Part shown: positions 17,883-27,788 of the stretch, piece after piece
Layout: each line of letters opens with the position of its first letter
Position numbering within the stretch: position 1 is the first letter of the stretch
Source: UKL13-3 sp040387195
Lineage (GTDB): Bacteria > Bacteroidota > Bacteroidia > UKL13-3
Assembly: GCA_040387195.1 (NCBI GenBank)
Contig: JAZKEF010000011.1
Coordinates: 62,001 to 126,000 of the forward strand
DNA: 64,000 bases
Direction: 5' to 3'
Translations under genes and position numbers: made by a program
Notes under the pieces: model-generated
What the model saw: the letters and a program-made list of their open reading frames with translations, nothing else
The model's database searches: none
Told to the model about the DNA's origin: nothing

Positions 17883-19262
17883 CTAATCATTCAACGTGCT
17901 GCTCATTTCGCCTCTGCGCAAACTGTATTTCTCAATTTTGTTGTATAGGTGGCTTCGCTGAATATCAATTTCCTGTGCAGTTTTGGCTACGTTCCAGTTG
18001 TTTTTCTTCAGTTTTTCTTCAATAAAAATTTTCTCTACATGATCCTTGAATTCCTGCAGGGTATCATATTTTTCGAAGACACTCTTTTCATTGTTTTGCT
18101 GGTTCATCGGACTGGCAAACTTAATAACATCTTCTTCGGTAATTTTGTTTCCGCTGAGGATCACCAAACGCTCGATTACATTGCGCAGTTCACGGATGTT
18201 TCCACTGTAATGGATTTTTTTGAGTTCAATCAATGCTGCCGAGTTAAAGCTTTTACGAGGGATGGCATTGTCTTCACAAATTTCTTTTACAAAACGTTCG
18301 GCCAGTAAAGCTACATCATCCTTACGTTCATTGAGGGATGGAACATGAATGAGGATTACACTCAGGCGATGGTATAAATCCATGCGGAAGTTTCCTTTTT
18401 CAATTTCCTTGAGCAGATCTTTATTGGTAGCGGCAATTACGCGCACATTTACCTCAATATCCTTATCACCCCCCACGCGGGTTATTTTGTTTTCCTGCAA
18501 AGCACGCAGCACTTTGGCCTGTGCCGAAAGACTCATATCTCCAACTTCATCCAAAAACAAGGTTCCTTCATGAGCCTGCTCAAATTTTCCAACCCGTTGT
18601 TTGATAGCGGAAGTGAATGCACCTTTTTCATGACCAAACAGTTCACTTTCGATGAGTTCGGTTGGAATGGCTGCACAGTTTACCTCGATGAGCGGGTTTT
18701 TGGCGCGGTTGCTTTTTTCGTGAATCCAGCGTGCCACCAATTCTTTTCCTGTTCCATTTTCACCGGTAATCAATACACGAGCATCAGTAGGAGCCACCTT
18801 TTCGATGGTTTCGTTGATGTTTTGAATGGCAGGCGAGTCTCCAATGATTTCTCTGGTTTTGCTAACCTTACGTTTTAATACCTTGTTCTCGATTACAATC
18901 GATTTTTTATCGATAGCGTTGCGCAACGTAACGAGCAGGCGGTTTAAATCAGGTGGTTTGGATATAAAATCATAAGCACCTTTTTTGGTAGCTTCAACTG
19001 CCGTGTCGATGGTAGCATTACCCGATATCATGATAAACGGAACTTCATCATCGAGCTCACGTGCTCTGCTAAGCACTTCGAGCCCATCCATCTTCGGCAT
19101 TTTTATATCACAGAGTATGGCTTCGTATTCTTCATTTTCTATTTTTTCCAGTCCGCTTTGTCCGTCAGCAGCTTCATCCACCAGGTAACCCTCATACTCC
19201 AGAATTTCCTTAAGTGTGTTGCGGATGGCTTTTTCATCATCAATAATTAATATCTTTCCCAT
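17883..19262 (-). CDS. Sigma-54-dependent response regulator (NtrC family)
   Basis: A 459-residue regulator with three domains: receiver (1-120, phospho-acceptor Asp52 in CDIKMPKMDG), AAA+ sigma54-activator domain (about 138-370) and a Fis-type helix-turn-helix (about 415-450, NVAKTAQEIDIQRSHLYNKI). Walker A is GENGTGKE (167-174), Walker B TLFLDEVGD (234-242). The sigma54-contacting loop reads GAFTSA (214-219) where GAFTGA is the textbook form; this variant is frequent in Bacteroidota and need not be inactive. No histidine kinase lies beside it, so it is an orphan here. The targets are unknown. Confidence 0.95.
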   Translation of the reverse strand: MGKILIIDDEKAIRNTLKEILEYEGYLVDEAADGQSGLEKIENEEYEAILCDIKMPKMDGLEVLSRARELDDEVPFIMISGNATIDTAVEATKKGAYDFISKPPDLNRLLVTLRNAIDKKSIVIENKVLKRKVSKTREIIGDSPAIQNINETIEKVAPTDARVLITGENGTGKELVARWIHEKSNRAKNPLIEVNCAAIPTELIESELFGHEKGAFTSAIKQRVGKFEQAHEGTLFLDEVGDMSLSAQAKVLRALQENKITRVGGDKDIEVNVRVIAATNKDLLKEIEKGNFRMDLYHRLSVILIHVPSLNERKDDVALLAERFVKEICEDNAIPRKSFNSAALIELKKIHYSGNIRELRNVIERLVILSGNKITEEDVIKFASPMNQQNNEKSVFEKYDTLQEFKDHVEKIFIEEKLKKNNWNVAKTAQEIDIQRSHLYNKIEKYSLRRGEMSSTLND

Positions 19263-19332
19263 GTGTAGCGCGTTTTATAACAGTTGCAAATAAGAAAAAA
19301 TTACCACATTGTTATCCTCAAAAAGTTAACAG

Positions 19333-21918
19333 TTATACAGTATCGTTTTCGGATGTTTCGGTGGGATTTACAGATAAAGTCAGCTGGTTTGCCGGGTCGT
19401 AGGTATATACAAAAGTTTCTCTAACGCGCCAGGAGGTTAACATATACGGAATCCATATTGCCGACATGATTACTGCACGGATAATTTCGGTAAGGGCTTC
19501 TTTTTTAGTAGCTTCATTCATTAAAGGCAGGGTATAGGCCACAACTATTTCCAGAACAGCGAAAATGATAATGCAGAGGAGGTAAGTGATATAATACAGT
19601 GGGAAGGAACTTCTTCTGCGCAAGTAAAGCCGGAACAAGAGTATACCAAAAATTACGAACCCAATCTTGAATATCATCTCCATAATCAGGTAGAATCCCC
19701 ACAAGGGATGATAATAGGCTTTACCGGGTGAGGTAAGTTCTATCCATCCCGTAAGGTTAAAATACCCCTGCGAGAACAGGTGATAGAGCTGAATCAGAAC
19801 GGAAACGCCAATGCCGATACCGATGAGCACCAACCAGCCACCTATGGATTGCGAGTATTCAGCTTCATGTTTAGGAGCAATATCTTTTTTGTGAAGAAAC
19901 AATGCAAGTACCGCAAATCCCACGGAAAATGAAACGGCTAAAAATACCATGATCCAGTTGATATCACTCATTGCAGCTGCTGTATTATCCTGTTTCCAGG
20001 GGATATTAAAAGCATTCAGCTTCTTGAGGTTTTCCAATTTGGTAAAGAAATCAAATGATTTTCCCGGCTCTACCACAGTTGCCAATGTTTCAAAATGATA
20101 GGTGAGCAATACGGTACCGCTCTGTTCACTATTTCTGAAATGATAGGAATAATTGAAATGTTCATCCCTTGATTCACCTTTTTCGGCATCTATTACAATA
20201 GCATGCGGGAATTTAACTTCGATGATTTGCGTGTAATCAAAGGGGAAAGTAAGACCGTATGGAGATCTTCTCCGCTTAATGTCTTCAACACTGATGAGCC
20301 CGAATAACGATTGGGGAGTAACCTGCAATACCTTGTTACCGTTTGATGTATCGGTAATGTTCCAGATATCCCTGATGCTGTATTCTTCGTAAATCTCAAA
20401 CTCGTTTTTATTTTTGTTATCAAAGGTGCGGATCCGGCCTGTCATTGTTACATCGCCATAAACGGTCTTGTAAAAATCAGTATACTCTTTTTCAATATCA
20501 GTTAAACTTTTGCTGAAGAACTGATACCTTGTTTTATCGGCTTCAATTCCGGAGTGGGTTGTAACCACACTTAGAATCACGGGTTGGCTGGTATCGGCAA
20601 CTACAAACGTTTCATGTATGGTTGTTTTTCGTTCTCTGTTCGTTTCAATATTCCTGATTGCTTTTTCACCGCTTTTAAGAAGCAGGGTTTTGCTGTAATC
20701 AGGATATTGGATGGTATTCATCATTCCGCCCTGATAGGAATTGGTTGGATCGAACCAATAGTATTTTCCATTGAGAATAACACAAACCGTAACATGGTTA
20801 AACGAAGTAGGAGAGGGTAGCCACTCACCAATAGCTTTGGTTTTCGAACTGTTCACCAGGTTGGGATACGCCTCGATTCCCATTTGGTTAAGCATATAAC
20901 ACATAAGAGAGGCCTTATCTTTACAATCGCCAAACCGTTGGTTAAATACAAGGGCGGGTGGATTCGGTTTGTGTGAGTTTATCCCGACTTCAAATCCCAT
21001 ATACCTTATTTCATCTTGTATAAAATGTAAGGTTGCAACGATTTTTTGTTCCGGAGTACCTTTGTTAAGGTCGTTGATTTTAGTTTCCAGCTCGGGAGTG
21101 GCTTTTTCGTTGAAACGATACAACTCAATCGCCCAATCAACGATTTCTCCCCAGTTGTTGTATTCTGAGAATTCAATGAACCCATAAGCAAAATGCCAGT
21201 TCGGCAAAGATTCTTCCACATCTATTCCTTTGTTTTGCGAAAAGGTTAATTCATACAATGTATTGTGTTGAATGGAGCGGGTTTTTACCGGAAAGTTGGT
21301 AATATGTTGTTTGATATTGAGTTGCCTGAGTTGTGGACAAAGTACCGCATAATGTACTGAGCTTACGGGAGTACTGAATTCAGTAGAGAAGTCAGTGGTG
21401 AACTGCTTGCCGAGGATGGGATTCCAACCCTGTATTGTGTATGCATAATCAAGCAAATCGCCTTTGCGAATATCTTTTAAGCTGATGTAAGCTGTGAGCC
21501 TGCCATCATAAATACGGTTGTTAAGGTCCTTTTCGCGTTGAATGTTTTTGATCTCTCTCAGGTCGAGTTTATCAATGGTTTTTCCATCCCGTATTACGCG
21601 GATATGATGTATAATCAATCGTTGGTAAACCGGATTATAGGTGATATCAATTTCGGAGGAGTTTTGAACACCTATATCGTTGATCAGCTGAATGGCAAGA
21701 TGACAGTATACTTCCTTGCTCGCAATATTGATCTGCTCATCATACAAGAGGTAATGTGAGCCATCGGTTACATCTTTCTCATCAATATTTGTGGGCTGTG
21801 GAACGGTAACCTGTTGAATCCATCCGGGTAAAGGCAGATGTGTAATAGGAGCTGCGTGTGTTCTACCGGTAATCAGGCACAGAACCATGAGGGAGTATGT
21901 TAAGAAAATTGATTTCAT
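19333..21918 (-). CDS. DUF3857 and transglutaminase-like domain protein with C-terminal membrane domain
   Basis: An 861-residue protein: signal peptide (to about 22), DUF3857 domain (about 45-250), transglutaminase-like cysteine-protease-fold domain (about 270-420) with an intact triad Cys332 (FGDCKDKASLM), His375 (SFNHVTV) and Asp390 (WFDPTN), a beta-rich segment, then from about 650 a set of transmembrane helices beginning with a helix and the SIGGWLVLIGIGI motif of DUF2569-like proteins. The catalytic domain should lie in the periplasm. The fusion of DUF3857/transglutaminase with a DUF2569-like membrane part is seen in Bacteroidota; its substrate is unknown. Confidence 0.9.
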   Translation of the reverse strand: MKSIFLTYSLMVLCLITGRTHAAPITHLPLPGWIQQVTVPQPTNIDEKDVTDGSHYLLYDEQINIASKEVYCHLAIQLINDIGVQNSSEIDITYNPVYQRLIIHHIRVIRDGKTIDKLDLREIKNIQREKDLNNRIYDGRLTAYISLKDIRKGDLLDYAYTIQGWNPILGKQFTTDFSTEFSTPVSSVHYAVLCPQLRQLNIKQHITNFPVKTRSIQHNTLYELTFSQNKGIDVEESLPNWHFAYGFIEFSEYNNWGEIVDWAIELYRFNEKATPELETKINDLNKGTPEQKIVATLHFIQDEIRYMGFEVGINSHKPNPPALVFNQRFGDCKDKASLMCYMLNQMGIEAYPNLVNSSKTKAIGEWLPSPTSFNHVTVCVILNGKYYWFDPTNSYQGGMMNTIQYPDYSKTLLLKSGEKAIRNIETNRERKTTIHETFVVADTSQPVILSVVTTHSGIEADKTRYQFFSKSLTDIEKEYTDFYKTVYGDVTMTGRIRTFDNKNKNEFEIYEEYSIRDIWNITDTSNGNKVLQVTPQSLFGLISVEDIKRRRSPYGLTFPFDYTQIIEVKFPHAIVIDAEKGESRDEHFNYSYHFRNSEQSGTVLLTYHFETLATVVEPGKSFDFFTKLENLKKLNAFNIPWKQDNTAAAMSDINWIMVFLAVSFSVGFAVLALFLHKKDIAPKHEAEYSQSIGGWLVLIGIGIGVSVLIQLYHLFSQGYFNLTGWIELTSPGKAYYHPLWGFYLIMEMIFKIGFVIFGILLFRLYLRRRSSFPLYYITYLLCIIIFAVLEIVVAYTLPLMNEATKKEALTEIIRAVIMSAIWIPYMLTSWRVRETFVYTYDPANQLTLSVNPTETSENDTV

Positions 21919-21967
21919 CGGCTTAAAATGAGATTGAAATATAAGAGGAACCGCTCAAAAATCAGAT

Positions 21968-22735
21968 TTATTTTCCAAATCCCGACAATTTGATTTTTGT
22001 GAGCTTGCGTTTGGTTTCCAACGGGAAATCATTATCCATGATCCACTGGTAATATGCGGGTTCGAATTTGAACACGTCCAGTACGGCTTTCCCTCTGTGC
22101 TTACCGAAGTTGAACACCGCAATTTTTTTATCGTTGTATACCATCCGGCCGGCCAAATCCACGTTGTTCGATTGGCCCGAAATGGCATGCAATTGGTCGA
22201 TATCATTCTCCAGGTTTTCGTACCGTTCAATCTGTGCAAGCAACACTTCATACGTAGCCTGTGTATCAGCCAATGCATTGTGTGCGTTCTCCAGGTTTTT
22301 ATCACAATAAAATTTGTATGCTGCAGTTAGATTACGTTGTTCCATCATGTGAAAGATCCGTTGTGCATCCACAAATTTTCGATTCTCGGTATCAAAGTCA
22401 ATTTGAGCGCGTAAAAACTCTTCCACCAACATTGGGAAATCAAATTTATTGGAGTTGAATCCGCCAAAATCACATCCGGTAAATTTTTCGGCAATCTCTT
22501 TAGCCCTTTCCAAAAAGGTAGGTTCGTTGGCTACGTCTTCATCGTATATCCCATGAATGAGTGAGGTTTCGAGCGGAATAGGCATTTGCGGATTAAAACG
22601 CATGTTCTTTTTTTCCTCTGTACCATCCGGAAAAATTTTGATATAAGCCAGCTCTACAATTCTGTCTTTGGAAATATTGATGCCGGTAGTTTCCAAATCA
22701 AAAACTACAAAGGGACGTCTTAAGTTTAATTTCAT
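21968..22735 (-). CDS. 3'-5' exonuclease, DEDDh family (DnaQ/PolC-epsilon-like)
   Basis: A 255-residue exonuclease. Exo I is FDLETTG with Asp13 and Glu15, Exo II lies around GGFNSNKFDFPML, and Exo III is HNALADTQ with the catalytic His and Asp; the two-metal DEDDh site is therefore complete. The C-terminal 60 residues (FNFGKHRGKAVLDVF, YYQWIMDNDFP) resemble the small KHRGK-type domain often fused to these enzymes. A free-standing exonuclease, it may proofread or trim DNA or RNA. The ATG at 22735 directly precedes MKLNLRRPFVVFDLE. Confidence 0.93.
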   Translation of the reverse strand: MKLNLRRPFVVFDLETTGINISKDRIVELAYIKIFPDGTEEKKNMRFNPQMPIPLETSLIHGIYDEDVANEPTFLERAKEIAEKFTGCDFGGFNSNKFDFPMLVEEFLRAQIDFDTENRKFVDAQRIFHMMEQRNLTAAYKFYCDKNLENAHNALADTQATYEVLLAQIERYENLENDIDQLHAISGQSNNVDLAGRMVYNDKKIAVFNFGKHRGKAVLDVFKFEPAYYQWIMDNDFPLETKRKLTKIKLSGFGK

Positions 22736-22794
22736 GTGATGCGTTTTTCGAGGCGCAAGTAACTACTAAAATCGGATGATAAAAAATGCGGATG

Positions 22795-23280
22795 TTACTC
22801 CGTTTCCGGAGTATGTTCGGTGTGTTCTTGTGTACGTCTGGATCTACGTCTGCTGCGGTGTTGCTCTTCTGCGTCAGGCACTTTAAAGCCATTGAATGCA
22901 AGCAGCAACCAGCCTGCTATGAAGCTCAATCCACCAACGGGTGTAATGGCTCCGATGGCTTTGAGCTGTTCAGGTAACCCCAGCATGGACCGCATGGCAA
23001 GCAGGTATAATGAAGCACAAAAAAGAATACTTCCGGCAATGAACAGGTACCACACATTGCGGGCAGTTTTTTCCTTCAGCCTGCGCAGCGAAAGTGAAAT
23101 CATCAACGTTCCGAAAGCATGTAAAAACTGATACCGCACACCTGTTTCAAAGGTTGCAAGTTCGGTTGGTTCCAACACATCTTTTAACGCATGTGCCCCA
23201 AAAGCACCTAGTATGACGGCAGTACCGGCAAGAATACAGCCCGACTGAAACATTGATTTCTGTAGTGTATGATTAGTCAT
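22795..23280 (-). CDS. DUF423 family membrane protein
   Basis: A 161-residue inner-membrane protein with four hydrophobic helices. The DUF423 signature GAFGAHALKD (residues 26-35) and the block GVRYQFLHAFGTL are present. The last 25 residues are charged and repetitive (RSRRRSRRTQEHTEHTPETE), probably cytoplasmic. The family has no established function; it is the YgdD-type family of E. coli. Confidence 0.92.
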   Translation of the reverse strand: MTNHTLQKSMFQSGCILAGTAVILGAFGAHALKDVLEPTELATFETGVRYQFLHAFGTLMISLSLRRLKEKTARNVWYLFIAGSILFCASLYLLAMRSMLGLPEQLKAIGAITPVGGLSFIAGWLLLAFNGFKVPDAEEQHRSRRRSRRTQEHTEHTPETE

Positions 23281-23334
23281 AGTTTACACATTATTCTGTT
23301 TACAAATAAGCATTACTCTAAGGAGTTTCCGAAG

Positions 23335-23342
23335 TATTTTTG
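23335..23342 (+). promoter_or_regulatory. Possible Bacteroidota -7 box
   Basis: TATTTTTG fits the Bacteroidota -7 consensus TAnnTTTG and lies 17 bases before the ATG at 23360. No good -33 TTTG is seen at the right distance, so support is limited. Confidence 0.3.
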
Positions 23343-23359
23343 ATAAACTATAAAATTTA

Positions 23360-26098
23360 ATGAGTAGATCGCTGATTATCGGTTTAATAATTACGGTTGC
23401 CATCATATCCGGACTGGTAGCTTTCTTCTATATAAACTTCGTAAAGGTAAAGAACAGACCTGCAATTGATGGAGTTCCCAGCGATGCCGCAGTGATTCTG
23501 GAAATTAAAAATACACAACAAACCTGGGGTTCTTTTTATGGAACAGATATGTGGAAGGATTTATTGCAAAATGAAGCAGTTCAACAATTCAGCTCCATCA
23601 TCTCTTCAGCCGACTCGCTTATTACCACCAACGAATCTATTCAGTCGATGCTGGCTGAAAACAAAATGACTGTTTCGTTTCACAGCAATGGAGGTCAAAA
23701 ACTTTCCATGCTTTTTATTGCCGAAGCAGGTTCTTACAATGATATAAACGGAATGGTGAGCTGGCTGGCAAAAGCGGCCGGAGGCAAATCTGTTAAACGA
23801 ACCTTCGATAAAGAAACGGTTTATGATATTTACGACTACCAGCAACATATATTGTTTTCAGTAGCTTCGCGCGACCGGCTCATCATCTTATCGGCTGATG
23901 GAACACTGGTGGAAGAATCGCTGCGCAAACTTAAGTACAATACCGGATTGGAAGGAAAAGGATTTGGCCAGGCAAAAGCAATTGCCGAAGTAGGCTCCGA
24001 ACTCATGGTTTACGTAAACTACCAGCAAATGCCTTCATTGCTGGCAATTTTTAACAAAGAGGAATACAAAAATATTCACAGCTACCTGCAATCGTTTGCC
24101 AACTGGAGCGTGTTTGATGTGAACATGGAAAAAGATTATATAGGTATTTCGGGCGTTACGTTTACAGACGACTCGCTATTTCAGTTTCTTGATTTATTTA
24201 AAACGCAGGCACCCATTGAGAACGACCTGAGCAAATATCTTCCTTCGGGAACAGCTTATGCATTGCAGCTCAATTTCAGCAACTACTCGCAGTTTAACAG
24301 CGACCTCACGGAGTATCTTCAGAATACAGGAAGGCTTGACGGGTATCTTAAATACAATGACAGTATTGAGCAACGGTACAATATTTCAATTACAGAAAAG
24401 CTTACTGCTTTGGTCGGTAATTCGGCCGTGCTGGCAATGAACGAAAGTATGGGTGGTGATTATCACCAGCAGTTGTTTGCCTTGCTTACGTTTAAGGATA
24501 CAAAGGCTGCGGGTGAAATTTTTGAATCGTATGTGCGCGATATCGAAAAAAGGGGAGAAGGGGATTCGGTGACTACAAGCCACAACGGACAAACCATTAG
24601 GCGATTATACATTGGCAATTCGTTTAAGATGCTATATGGCAATACGTTTGAACATCTCATCAACCCTTTTTATGTACTAATGGACAATGTATTCATCATG
24701 GCTAATGATTTGAATACACTCACTTTTGTAATGGATGCACTTTCGAATGGCAATACCCTAGCTGCAAGCGAATCATACAAACAACACCGCAAGCATGCCT
24801 CTTCATCCAGCAATATCAGCTTGTTTTTAAGTCCGGCAAAATGCCTGCAACTACCGGGACTGTATGCCAATGAAACATTTATCAGTGCACTCAACAGGTT
24901 TCAGTTCGATTTTAAAAAATTTGAATATGCCGAAGTGCAATACGCAAACTCGGCCAACAATACCTTCTTTACCAATATCAATATTAAGTTTAACCCATCA
25001 TTTAAGGAAGAAACCAAGGTGCTGTGGGCAACCAAACTGGATACAACATTTGATATGCAGCCTGCCATTGTAATAAACAGCGAAACCAAACTTCCGTGTA
25101 TACTGGTACAGGATGTATTAAACAATGTATATTTTGTAAGCAATGCGGGCATCATATTGTGGAAAGCAAAACTCTCCGGTAAAATCAACAGTCAGGTATT
25201 TGAAGTGGACTTGAATAAAAATGGAGAAATCAGTTACCTGTTCAGCACAAACAAACAGGTATGTTTACTCAATAATAAAGGAATGAATGCATACGGTTAC
25301 CCGGTGCGGTTTCCGGGCACCGCAACGGCCGGTATCAACCTGTTCGACTTTTATGGTGATAGTAGCTACCAGTATTTTGTGCCGTTGGAAAACAATAAAA
25401 TAATCGGGTACGACCTTAATGGGAAACCGGTTCAGGGGTGGAATCCTAAATCAATCGAATCCAGGATTACCACCAAACTCGGAGGATTTACGCTGGGTGT
25501 GGGAGCATATATATGCGGAACGGCATCAGCCGGTCAATTGATGGTATTCCCGTTAAAAAACACACAACCCAAACCTGCTGCAACCGTACCGGCATCTGTA
25601 CTATTCCCGGCCTTTACCTTCGCTGCTGATACTACTTCGGCTACAATCTGGGTTACCGATACCTCCGGTAATTTTGTGCAGTACAGGGTGAACGGACAAC
25701 TTCAGTTTGAGGCAACCCAAACCATTGCAACCAACCGTACCGACACATACCATGCAGTTGTTTCGGGCGGAGAGGGTGGCTATACTTTATTATCGGCCTC
25801 CGGAGCCGGATTTACTTTATACCGTGGAAATGGAAAAAGTGGTATATCTAAAACCTTCAGCGATTCAACTACCACACTTCCGTTTTTCGGTTACACTGCT
25901 GAAAAAGTTCCGATGATTGGATACACGGAAAAAATGCTGGGCAAAGTGAACTGGATGGACCTTTCGGGAATGCAATATCCTACTTTGCCACAGGAGGGAG
26001 TAACACCTTTTACAACCGGAGATATCCTGCTCAATAATGCTAATTATCTGATTTGCGGTGACAAAGCAAATAATCTGCGATTATATCGGTTGAAATAA
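23360..26098 (+). CDS. Large membrane-anchored protein, DUF3352-like N-terminal region, unknown function
   Basis: A 912-residue protein with one N-terminal transmembrane helix (residues 5-28) and a long extracytoplasmic part. Residues 35-500 alternate alpha/beta with the phrases GVPSDAAVILEI and YLPSGTAYALQL, as in DUF3352-like proteins; residues 560-910 have repeated beta strands of beta-propeller or PQQ-like type (LVQDVLNNVYFVSNAGIILW, FVQYRVNGQLQF). It starts a plus-strand group of four envelope genes. A scaffold role in the envelope is possible but not shown. I do not know a characterised homologue. Confidence 0.75.
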   Translation: MSRSLIIGLIITVAIISGLVAFFYINFVKVKNRPAIDGVPSDAAVILEIKNTQQTWGSFYGTDMWKDLLQNEAVQQFSSIISSADSLITTNESIQSMLAENKMTVSFHSNGGQKLSMLFIAEAGSYNDINGMVSWLAKAAGGKSVKRTFDKETVYDIYDYQQHILFSVASRDRLIILSADGTLVEESLRKLKYNTGLEGKGFGQAKAIAEVGSELMVYVNYQQMPSLLAIFNKEEYKNIHSYLQSFANWSVFDVNMEKDYIGISGVTFTDDSLFQFLDLFKTQAPIENDLSKYLPSGTAYALQLNFSNYSQFNSDLTEYLQNTGRLDGYLKYNDSIEQRYNISITEKLTALVGNSAVLAMNESMGGDYHQQLFALLTFKDTKAAGEIFESYVRDIEKRGEGDSVTTSHNGQTIRRLYIGNSFKMLYGNTFEHLINPFYVLMDNVFIMANDLNTLTFVMDALSNGNTLAASESYKQHRKHASSSSNISLFLSPAKCLQLPGLYANETFISALNRFQFDFKKFEYAEVQYANSANNTFFTNINIKFNPSFKEETKVLWATKLDTTFDMQPAIVINSETKLPCILVQDVLNNVYFVSNAGIILWKAKLSGKINSQVFEVDLNKNGEISYLFSTNKQVCLLNNKGMNAYGYPVRFPGTATAGINLFDFYGDSSYQYFVPLENNKIIGYDLNGKPVQGWNPKSIESRITTKLGGFTLGVGAYICGTASAGQLMVFPLKNTQPKPAATVPASVLFPAFTFAADTTSATIWVTDTSGNFVQYRVNGQLQFEATQTIATNRTDTYHAVVSGGEGGYTLLSASGAGFTLYRGNGKSGISKTFSDSTTTLPFFGYTAEKVPMIGYTEKMLGKVNWMDLSGMQYPTLPQEGVTPFTTGDILLNNANYLICGDKANNLRLYRLK

Positions 26099-26138
26099 TC
26101 ATTTAAATTTCTATATTCGACCAAGCCAATTCTCGTGT

Positions 26139-27788
26139 ATGAAACAAAAACGCTATAAGTACAGCTACATTTTTCTGGCCATTTTTATTCCGTTGCTTGG
26201 TGGTTGCATCAAGGAAACAATTGATGAGTTACAAGGCATCAATGGAATAAAGGTTGCCAATACCTTTTCAGCTCCACTGTTAAATCTTACCATGGGTATG
26301 AAAGAGCTTTACGAAGCTATTTCAACAGATGGATTGGTTACGGAACAACCTAACAAGTTGCTGGTATTTGCCTATCAGGCTAAAGATACTGTTCCGGCCA
26401 AACAGTTTGTGGCCATACCTTCCATGCCATTTAACTACCAACTGAAAATGACAGGGCCTATGATAACGGCCTTTGAATTTAACAATGGTTTTAACCTGAG
26501 CATCTCCGACAGTGCCAAACTTCCTGCTACAGGTAACCAAAGAGTAAAGTTGATTAATATTAAAGAAGGATCATTTGTTATTAACATCAACAATACATTT
26601 CTGCATAATACAACCATTGACCTTACGTTTCCGAGTATCCGTAAAAACGGAGTGCCGCTCAGCAGAAATATTCCGTATGTATATGGTGTAGATCCCAATC
26701 CCATGCTGCCCATCACGATTGATCTTGCAGGTTATGACCTGGATTTAACCAATGGAGGCTTTAGTTACAATACCATTCCGTTTACTTACAGCTTTGGCAT
26801 GGTAAGGAATGTTGGAAACCTGACCACAACAAATGATGTGCTGGATATTAACCAGGTGTTTACCATCAAATCCTACAATATCATCAGAGGATACCTGGGT
26901 AAGATTAATGTACTGACCACAGAATTCAGCGAAAAAATCGGATTGTTCGATCAGCAGATGTCTGGTAAAATATCGGTAAAAGACCCGCGTTTGGTAATTA
27001 AGGTTTACAACTCATACGGAATGCCGCTCACCGGAAAAATATCCAACCTGCGTGTGGTGGGAAAGGACGGAATGGACTTACCGGTTGTAATGAACCCCTT
27101 TAAAGATACCTTCTCGTTTAACCAACCGGCTACTCCCGGAGAGGTTGCAATCAGTGAGTATGTGATTGATAGAACCAACTCCAACTTGGATCTTGCCATC
27201 AACTCCTCTCCATCCGATATTAAGTTTAACCTTACTTTTGATGCCAATTACAACGATGCCATTGTTGATAATTTCCTGATTGATACTGCCAGGTTTAATA
27301 CGGATTTGAATTTTGAGATTCCACTCAATATTAAAATTGAAGATTATGTGAGTGAGCAGGTTGCCCCGCAATCGGCATTTGGGGATATTGAATATGTGGA
27401 GGCAGTAAAGTTGGCTATACGTGCCGAAAACGGATTGCCTTTTGACGTATACACTCAGCTGTTGTACGCCAACCCAGATACGAATGTTACAACCGGAGTG
27501 ATTACACAGATTTTGGTTGATAGCTTATTTGAAACGGAATTATCTATTCCGGGAGCAAGTATAGATTTACAAGGTGAAGTAATAGCACCAACCATCACGG
27601 TACGCAATCCGGTTATTTCAGCAGAACGCTTCAAAAAAATATCGGCAGCTAAAAACCAGATTACCCGATCCCGTCTTAATACCTCAGCCATAGGTGGAGC
27701 TCCCGGTTTTGCCAAGATCTATACCGATCAGAAAATGAATATTAAAATTGGGGCTGACATCAATATAATTTACAAGAGCAAAAAATGA
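26139..27788 (+). CDS. Lipoprotein of unknown function (beta-rich)
   Basis: A 549-residue lipoprotein: lipobox LLGGC (Cys23) after a hydrophobic n-region, with KETID after the Cys. The mature part is beta-rich, with phrases repeated in spirit (LTFPSIRKNGVPLSRN, NLRVVGKDGMDLPVV), which suggests tandem immunoglobulin-like sandwich domains. Its stop overlaps the next start by four bases (ATGA), so it is coupled to the DUF5723 barrel gene. The two products are probably an outer-membrane partner pair. Function unknown. Confidence 0.82.
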   Translation: MKQKRYKYSYIFLAIFIPLLGGCIKETIDELQGINGIKVANTFSAPLLNLTMGMKELYEAISTDGLVTEQPNKLLVFAYQAKDTVPAKQFVAIPSMPFNYQLKMTGPMITAFEFNNGFNLSISDSAKLPATGNQRVKLINIKEGSFVININNTFLHNTTIDLTFPSIRKNGVPLSRNIPYVYGVDPNPMLPITIDLAGYDLDLTNGGFSYNTIPFTYSFGMVRNVGNLTTTNDVLDINQVFTIKSYNIIRGYLGKINVLTTEFSEKIGLFDQQMSGKISVKDPRLVIKVYNSYGMPLTGKISNLRVVGKDGMDLPVVMNPFKDTFSFNQPATPGEVAISEYVIDRTNSNLDLAINSSPSDIKFNLTFDANYNDAIVDNFLIDTARFNTDLNFEIPLNIKIEDYVSEQVAPQSAFGDIEYVEAVKLAIRAENGLPFDVYTQLLYANPDTNVTTGVITQILVDSLFETELSIPGASIDLQGEVIAPTITVRNPVISAERFKKISAAKNQITRSRLNTSAIGGAPGFAKIYTDQKMNIKIGADINIIYKSKK

